Program-made: the position numbers and the translations under genes
Assembly (NCBI GenBank): GCA_963691705.1
Contig: OY829545.1
Coordinates: 42,581,475-42,645,474, forward strand
Reading direction: 5' to 3'
DNA from: Viola odorata
Taxonomy: Eukaryota > Streptophyta > Magnoliopsida > Malpighiales > Violaceae
Length of the DNA stretch: 64,000 bases
The notes under the pieces: generated by a model
What the model was told of the DNA's origin: nothing
What the model saw: the letters and a program-made list of their open reading frames with translations, nothing else
The model's database searches: none
Shown: positions 58,401-64,000 of the stretch, in pieces
Layout of the letters: the number at the start of each line of letters is the position of its first letter
Position numbering within the stretch: position 1 is the stretch's first letter

Positions 58401-59366
58401 GTTACGGGTAATATAGGTGCACGGAACCAGATGCCCTTGACGAGCATTATCTCTTGCGAAATCTTTGATCTATGGGGCATCGACTTCATGGGCCCGTTCC
58501 CGAACTCCCATGGTAACACGTATATCCTCCTTGCTGTGGACTATGTCTCGAAATGGATTGAGGCCAAGGCCACTAGGACTGATGATTCCAAAGTGGTAGG
58601 TGAGTTCTTGCGCACCAATATCTTTAGCCGGTTCGGAGTCCCTAGAGCACTCATTAGCGACCGCGGCACTCATTTCTGTAACCATGTTATAGCATCTCTA
58701 TTGACTAGAGTCACCCATCGGGTTTCTACAGCTTACCACCACCAGACAAATGGTCAGGCAGAGGTGTCTAACCGAGAGATTAAAGCAATCTTGAAAAAGA
58801 CGGTGAACCAGTCCCGAAAGGATTGGTGTCTGAAGCTAGACAATGCTCTTTGGGCATACCGTACTGCCTATAAGACCCCGATTGGGATGACCCCTTATCG
58901 CCTTATCTATGGCAATCCATGCCACTTGCCCGTCGAGATTGAACACAAAGCTTTTTGGGCAATTCGCAAGGTTAACATGGATATAGGCCAGGCTAGGCAG
59001 CAACGCCGCTTACAAATTCAAGAGCTCGAGGAGCTCAGAAGCGATGCCTATGAGAATGCCCTGATTTACAAGAGTAAGACCAAGGACTACCATGATAAGA
59101 TGCTGACACTAAAGCTTTTCAAAATTGGCCAGAAAGTTCTGCTCTACAACTCCCGTTTGAGGCTCTTCGGGGGTAAGCTGAAATCCAAATGGACTGGTCC
59201 CTACCTAGTCACTACTGTTTTTGATCATGGTGCTGTCGAGATCCAGAGCATGGATACAGGAGTTCTATTCAAGGTCAATGGCCACAGGCTTAAGCCCTAC
59301 TACGAAGGATTTCGTCCCTTCACCATCGACAAGATGGGGTTGGAGGATCCGACCATCTCGCCCTAG
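55486..59366 (+). pseudogene. Element E pol: protease, RT, RNase H, integrase
   Basis: Two long frames, 55978-57732 and 57639-59366, joined by a one-base loss near 57590, plus damaged sequence at 55486-55977. That part includes TGA at about 55936-55938 in the L-A-D-(R)-S-I-V-Y segment, and frameshifts near 55490, 55730 and 55770. Visible: protease remnant (C-D-L-G-A-D), RT with V-F-M-D-D (near 57205), RNase H ([10 protein letters not shown]), integrase with [18 protein letters not shown] and a Q-T-N-G-Q-A-E segment. A small in-frame deletion at about 58705 removes the residues before V-T-H-R-V, and Pro is replaced by His in Y-H-H-Q-T-N. The last third reads to its natural stop. Confidence 0.92.
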
Positions 59367-59900
59367 ACTCCGTTGAGAACGTCCAAGCCGGGACATCAAT
59401 GCCAAGGCCGACTGAACGGGCATTCCGCATGCCGTTCCCCTCTCTTTCCCTTCTCTTTATTCTCTTGCCCTGAACATGCATTTAATTCCTTGCCTGATTG
59501 TTTATTTTATGTCCACGCATGCGCTCTCTTTTAATTAATGAGGATTTGATTTGTTTCTATTTTTACCACGCATGTAATTACTTTCCTTGTTCCTTTCCCA
59601 TGTTTATCCCTTTGTTTCCCTCTTTTTTGTCTTCTTGCGCATTTGAAACTTGAATCCACTTACCTTTTGTAGGAGGACGCTGACAAGGAGCACGCTACAC
59701 CAAACCCCAGCGCGCCACGTCCACGCCATGTCAGACGCGTCAGCGTGATTCTCTCCACCCGTCTCTATCTCTTCCCATCTCTTTCCTCTTTCCAACACCT
59801 TGTCAGCCTCACTTCTCTCTCATTTAACTTTCACCCAAACGACTCACCATCCCTACCACCTCTTTCTTCTCCCTTTTCACCTCACCACCAACCTTTCACC
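59367..59900 (+). other. Element E spacer between pol and 3' ORF
   Basis: Non-coding, pyrimidine-rich towards the ORF. An open frame from 59745 reaches the ORF, but I place the start at 59901 because the Ser/Pro-rich leader before it looks like translated UTR. Confidence 0.6.
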
Positions 59901-61753
59901 ATGGTAAGAGTGAAGAAGATGGCCCACAGAAACACCTCGGGTTCCTGCCCCAACGATCCACCTCATAGCCCCGTGGCTTCCTCTTCCTCCACTACCCATG
60001 GTGAAAACCCATCTCATCCACTTTCTCCCACTTTACCTCCACCTACTGTTTCCACTTCACCACCTTTGGCCACAAATTTCGCCACCGTCGATTCCTCTGA
60101 AAAGGAGCCCGACACCACCACTACCGTTCCTCAACTTTCACCCATGACCAGATCTGGAAAATCCAGGGCTCCAGTGCGTAGCCCCGCCGCCAAAAGCTCT
60201 CATCTAAAGAAAGCCAAGGCTTCTCCCGCGACCAAGCATGAACTGATGGTGTCGGAGGTTCTAAAAGAGGTTCTCATCTCTGGATCCGATGGAGAAGCTG
60301 AATCCCCTGGTTCTGAGGTTGCCCCGGAACTTGGAGAAGAGGAAAAGGACGCCATGGATGTCAGTGGCGAAGGAAGAGAAGAAGGAGATGACGCCGAGGG
60401 CGCCAACGAAGAGGCAACCGAGTCTGGACCAGCTGAGCCAGCCCCTGAGCCCAAATCCACGGCGAAAGCTCCACCAGCGCCGGAAGATGAATCCACTCTG
60501 ACCACCCAGAAGCGCAAGGCACCACCATCCAGCAAAGGGAGGACCAAAGTCTCGACCGCCAAGAAGGCCAAGCCCTCTGTCGAGGTCTCGATCCCGTCTT
60601 CCGCGTCCACCCCTTGACCCTCTCAGGTGACTTCTGCCCCTTCTGCTGGTTGGATTATATTTAATGACAAGCCATCTTTAGACAGGCTGGCTGTGTTGCT
60701 TTCGAAAGGCGTGCGCCCCTGTGCACGCCTGGATATGGGTTTTCTTGAAAAGATGCATGTAGGGTCAAAAATTAAGGAGTATGTTGCCAATATAGGGTGG
60801 GAAGCGCTGTTCTTCCTCGAGCACCCAAATTTTGTTGAGCTCTCCTTAGAGTTCTTTACTTCGTTTTGGACTGTCTGTGAGCATTTTAAGCCCAGGGGCA
60901 AGTCTGCCCCTGATTTGTCTGCCCCGAACGCTATTAGTTTTAGGTTGATGGATAAATGACTCCCCATGTCTATTGATGCATTCAACTGTGCTTTGTGTTT
61001 TGTTACAACACTTATTTAAGATCTGATACATATACATCTGCTTTAACAAATTATCCTGATGACTTTGATGGTAATTCGGCATTTCGGGAGCTAACTGGCA
61101 ATTCCCATGCCAATTTTAGCCCGAAATCGGCCAAAGCTCATGAAATCAGTGATCCTTGCCTACGCATCTTGCACCGATATCTGGCCCTTACCTTCGCAGG
61201 TAAGCATACTTCTTCAGGCCAGCTGTCGTTGCAAGAATTATTCTTTTTATGGTGCATGTATAAAAAGCATAGAGTTAACTTAAGCTTTTGGGTTGCCACC
61301 ACTGTCACTGGCATTCAAAACAATAGTCGAGGCCCTGCCTTTGGTTCTCTTATCACTCTGCTTGCCATTACATTGCGTGGTCTCGATCTTGATAAGCATA
61401 ACTCTTTAACCCCTGTCCCGGCCACGCTTCTGGACCTTAGAACTCTTGACCGGATGGGGCACCTTTGTCTCTCACGCAAAGTTTTGACTTTCAGTACAGT
61501 TTGCACCAGCTAGAGAGAACAGGTTTATGGAGCAAAGCACGGTGGCAAGTTTATTTGGCCTTCAGAAGCGCAATCTTCTACTCAGCCCCCTCCAGACCCA
61601 GCTAGTAGCTCCCGCCCAGCAGAGACTCCAACCCCCGATGTCACTCCTATAACCATCAATGCTCCAACCCTTGAACGATTCCTCCACGCAATCCTTTCTG
61701 AACTCCGCGGTCTGACTACTGAAGTCGCGCGCCGCAATCTCCCACCCCATTAA
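59901..61753 (+). pseudogene. Element E 3' ORF (ATHILA ORF-1 / env-like), decayed
   Basis: M-V-R-V-K-K-M-A-H-R at 59901, a Ser/Pro-rich leader, a Lys-rich NLS-like tract (S-H-L-K-K-A-K-A), a long Asp/Glu-rich region, another Lys-rich tract, a stop at 60615-60617, then the conserved domain: GSKIKEYVANIGWEALFFLE and ELSLEFFTSFW. TGA replaces Trp at 60957-60959, a frameshift follows, and the frame from 60995 carries LQELFFLWCMYKKHRVNLSF, stops at 61511-61513, and resumes to TEVARRNLPPH and the stop at 61751-61753. No membrane segment or signal peptide is visible. Same family as the A, B and D ORFs. Confidence 0.8.
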
Positions 61754-63130
61754 TCCCGCCCTGAACAATCGTTTCACCCTAGTGGAGGGTTTTAAATTTC
61801 TATCTTGTACTTTTCTTTAAATTTGAACTTCTGTGTTTGTGTGCCCTTCTCACATTGAGGACAATGTGAAGCTTAAGTGTGGGGAGGGACTTTATCTTTG
61901 CTTGCTTTTTAATTTTTGTGTGTGAACGCATGTTTATTTTCATGTTTGTTGCATGACTGCATGATGCGGATTTTCTCGGATTTTTTCTCGGATTTTTTTT
62001 TCCAGCTATCTTTTGCACTGCCAGTTTTGTTTTAAACCCCCCCCCCCCTAAGGCATGGACACACACTTCTAGCATGCGCACATGAAAAAGGTCTTTTTTA
62101 TCAGTCTAGGCCTAGTCACGCAGTCTTTGCCTGTTGTCCCTTATGTCCACATCTAGATCTGGATAGTTGCAATCAAAATTAAACCTTGTGAGCATGATTG
62201 AGCCTCAACGATATATTTTTGTTCATGTGTGAATAGTTGCATGGCTTAGCAAAGTGTTATATTTGCATGATATCCCTAGGTGCGGATACCATTAGTCGTA
62301 GGAAAGCGTCGAAAGGACAAAAGACTTTGTAAAAATTTCTTTTTGCTTCTCCTCTCCTTTATTTTTCACCTCTACTCTCTCTCTCTAGACCCCGACATCC
62401 CCTTCTCACCCTATCTTCTTAACCATTTGAGCTGATTCATTTATCTTTTCCTTGGCAGGTGAGGTAGAGTTCGAAGAGGGCAATGTTGAGGGCTAGACAA
62501 CACAGCAAAGCCGAAGTGTGGGGAAGATACATCGTAGTCGCGGTGCTGAAAGTAGGAAAAAGGGCCAGCAGCAACAGAATGAAGAAATGAAAGCAATAGC
62601 AGAGATGTCTCGCCCTAGCCATGAGAAATCCAAGCATCCAAGGTTCGTAGCCTCGTTAAAAAAAAAAATGAGCAATAAAGAATCGAGGCACGAACATAAG
62701 TGAGCAAAGAACCTGCCAGCACATTATCAAAGAAAGGAGCTTCCCTCTCTAGAAGAAGTACCAGTTGTCTAGCCCTCATCCCCCGTCCAACCCTCGACGA
62801 GCGCTACCTCACCATTTCGCTTCTTTCAGCCAAGGAAACATTCCGGGTTTCATTTCACCTCTCATCTCTTCCTTAGCCACCTCTTTCACTGTTCTTTCTT
62901 TCCCCCTATTGCAAAGTCTTTTAGATCGAATGATTGCCTATGCATGTGGATCACTACTCGGATTGATGTGCAAATTGTGTGTTCTGTTGTGTCATTGCAT
63001 TAGTTTGAGTGATTTAAACACATGACCCCTACTTATGAGAGCGAGTGTAAACACGACCAGTGAGGATTGCTTCTGTTTGGGCCTGGATATGGAAAAGTTT
63101 AATCTCTAGGGTCGTTATCCTTTTGGTCGG
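61754..63130 (+). other. Element E 3' non-coding tail
   Basis: Matches the A tail in order: stem-loop and PPT-like tract at 61851-61888, a C-run near 62036-62048, TTCCTTGGCAGGTGAGGTAG (62448 on), a further GAAGTGTGGGGAAG tract at 62512-62525, TCTAGCCCTCATC (62769 on), and GTGAGGATTGCTTCTG to GGGTCGTTATCC at about 63060-63120. After that the resemblance is lost. No ORF is supported. Confidence 0.7.
61851..61888 (+). promoter_or_regulatory. Stem-loop plus PPT-like tract
   Basis: CACATTG-AGGA-CAATGTG forms a perfect 7-bp stem with a 4-nt loop. It is followed at once by AAGCTTAAGTGTGGGGAGGG, which resembles the PPT found next to the LTRs. The same unit sits after the last ORF in A, B, C and D. 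Confidence 0.75.
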
Positions 63131-63955
63131 GAGCTTTCCTCCGAGCAAGCGGGTTCCGGTCTTCGTGCTTGTCCAAAGACCCGTCCTCATGGGGTGCCAA
63201 GGAATCAGCGAGAGAAGCCGCTAACTCGTCCAGAACCGTTAGGATGTCATTTTCGCCTAGCGGTATTAACCGGCATGGGCCATCAATAGTGCTTAGAAGG
63301 TTGCAAACTCGTCCGTGCCGTAGGAGAGTTATTGACGCTGACGGATCACTGTTGACGTCGCCGCGGACTGTGACCAGGTTCATACCGTTGGGTTAGGTTC
63401 ACATACGTTCCGGGTCCATCGACATTTCGGGCGAACTACAAACATGTAGAGGAGATAGGCATTCTACGGAGATATTAGTAAACTTACAGGGATTTTGAGA
63501 ACACGCGGGTTCTTTCTTTCCTTTCCGCTCATGGAGTCAGCGATATTGACGCGGTTTTATGCCATCAGCTGCCTACGATTTGTGCGGCTTTATACCACCA
63601 GATACCCGCGATACCGGCGAGGCTTTACACTGCTAGGAGCTACCTGCGACATCGACGCGGCCTTACACTGTGGATACCTACAATCATACGGCTTTTACGT
63701 CATAGCTACCCGTAATATCGCGCTCCTTCGCGTTTTCCAGGATTCTAGCTCGTACTCCTCTCGAGTACCTGCATCGTTAGCAGCATACAGACGTCAATCC
63801 TCATTCCCGCCTCAGGTCCATCGATTTTTGATGGTAACGGGGCGGCTCGTCTTTTGAGGACCTCCTCTTTCCAAAGGCCCATTTCTCGGAGCCTATAAAT
63901 TTGAGAGCTTTCTCCACTCAAGTTCATCTCATCTTTTTCTTTTGCAATCTGCATC
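63131..63955 (+). other. GC-richer unidentified sequence, probable insertion
   Basis: Unlike the flanking element in composition and without similarity to A, B, C or D. It holds a tandem repeat (63541-63730), then a TATA box (CTATAAAT, 63893-63900) and a leader to an ATG at 63956. A 94-codon minus-strand frame at 63099-63383 has no recognised relatives and overlaps the E boundary, so I do not call it. Confidence 0.5.
63541..63730 (+). repeat. Degenerate 32-38-bp tandem repeat
   Basis: Units begin at 63541, 63576, 63609, 63647, 63681 and partly 63713. Each reads roughly CGATATCGACGCGGCTTTA, then CACCAC/TAGC-like sequence, then TACCYG. Spacing varies from 32 to 38 bp and identity between units is moderate. 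The position, 160-350 bp upstream of a TATA box, suggests a promoter-linked repeat. Confidence 0.7.
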
Positions 63956-64000
63956 ATGGATCATTTGACCAAAAATTTTCTCCTTTCCAAGGGCCATACT
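63956..64000 (+). CDS. Start of unrecognised ORF (runs off the window)
   Basis: ATG at 63956, 56 bp after a TATA box, opens 15 codons reading M-D-H-L-T-K-N-F-L-L-S-K-G-H-T without a stop to the end of the window. The leader between them (CTCCACTCAAGTTCATCTC) looks like a plant 5' UTR. Too short to assign; it could be a host gene or a gene of the element that begins near 63130. Confidence 0.45.
   Translation, partial: MDHLTKNFLLSKGHT

Larger units (their letters stand above)
51864..63130 (+). mobile_element. Element E: plus-strand Athila-type retrotransposon, 3' end not seen
   Basis: 5' LTR, primer site, gag, pol, 3' ORF and non-coding tail in order. It is close to A in every region (MTRRSA gag start, A/E-type tail), so it belongs to the same family in the opposite orientation. 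No 3' LTR is found: similarity to A stops near 63130. The 5 bp before it (51859-51863, ATACA) should be its target duplication. Confidence 0.88.

Noticed and set aside
60200..60610. 136-residue minus-strand ORF
   Set aside because: Antisense to the Ser/Lys/Glu-rich part of the element E 3' ORF; low-complexity shadow.
63099..63383. 94-residue minus-strand ORF
   Set aside because: It crosses the boundary between element E and the unknown segment and has no recognised relatives; kept only as a remark.
1..64000. CRISPR arrays, rRNA, tRNA genes or bacterial operons
   Set aside because: None seen. Repeats present are LTRs, MITEs, microsatellites and one degenerate tandem repeat; gene structure is that of a plant.

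Overview
The window looks like eudicot nuclear DNA. It is AT-rich, with two ordinary plant genes (spliced, GT-AG introns) in the first 8.3 kb, followed by a dense nest of Athila-lineage Ty3/gypsy LTR retrotransposons. The species cannot be named from the sequence alone. Genes: the last three exons of an At4g15545-like coiled-coil protein (433-830, +), and a complete four-exon CCT-motif (CMF/CONSTANS-like) transcription factor of 290 residues (7046-8258, +). Around them lie a Mutator-type foldback MITE (1375-2125, near-perfect 9-bp target duplication), an unclassified repeat present twice, and AT-rich intergenic DNA with an (AT)24 microsatellite.

From 12,523 to about 63,130 almost everything belongs to five nested retrotransposons, named A-E here. 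D (minus strand, oldest) occupies 12523-12616 and 48683-51863. A (minus, 12617-48677, target duplication AGGAT) sits in the 3' LTR of D. B (minus, 22949-35533, CTTCC) and C (minus, 36403-46646, AACAT) sit in the gag gene of A. E (plus, from 51864) sits in the 3' ORF of D and itself carries a 456-bp hAT MITE (55022-55477). All use an Asp-tRNA-type primer site where it is visible. C has two 1656-bp LTRs with one difference seen, and a single uninterrupted 1826-codon gag-pol frame. A, B, D and E are decayed by stops and frameshifts, mostly of C-to-T type. A, B, D and E carry a further ORF between pol and the 3' LTR (ATHILA ORF-1 type, usually called env-like); C lacks it.

The most interesting signals are at DNA/RNA level. 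(1) Each family carries its own short GGCC-centred motif, usually a palindrome, scattered through LTRs, non-coding DNA and coding regions. In B it is GTCTTGGCCAAGAC/GTCTAGGCCTAGAC, read in all three frames; in C it is a CTCGAGGCCTCGAG-type palindrome, and several B and C copies occupy homologous positions. (2) A 7-bp stem with invariant AGGA loop lies beside a purine-rich PPT-like tract downstream of the last ORF in all five elements, with a compensatory base-pair change in B. (3) PPT-like tracts recur at ORF boundaries and may explain loss of the 3' ORF in C.

From about 63,130 the sequence stops resembling the A/E family and becomes GC-richer, with a degenerate 32-38-bp tandem repeat, a TATA box and the first 15 codons of an unrecognised ORF running off the end: probably another, unidentified insertion.
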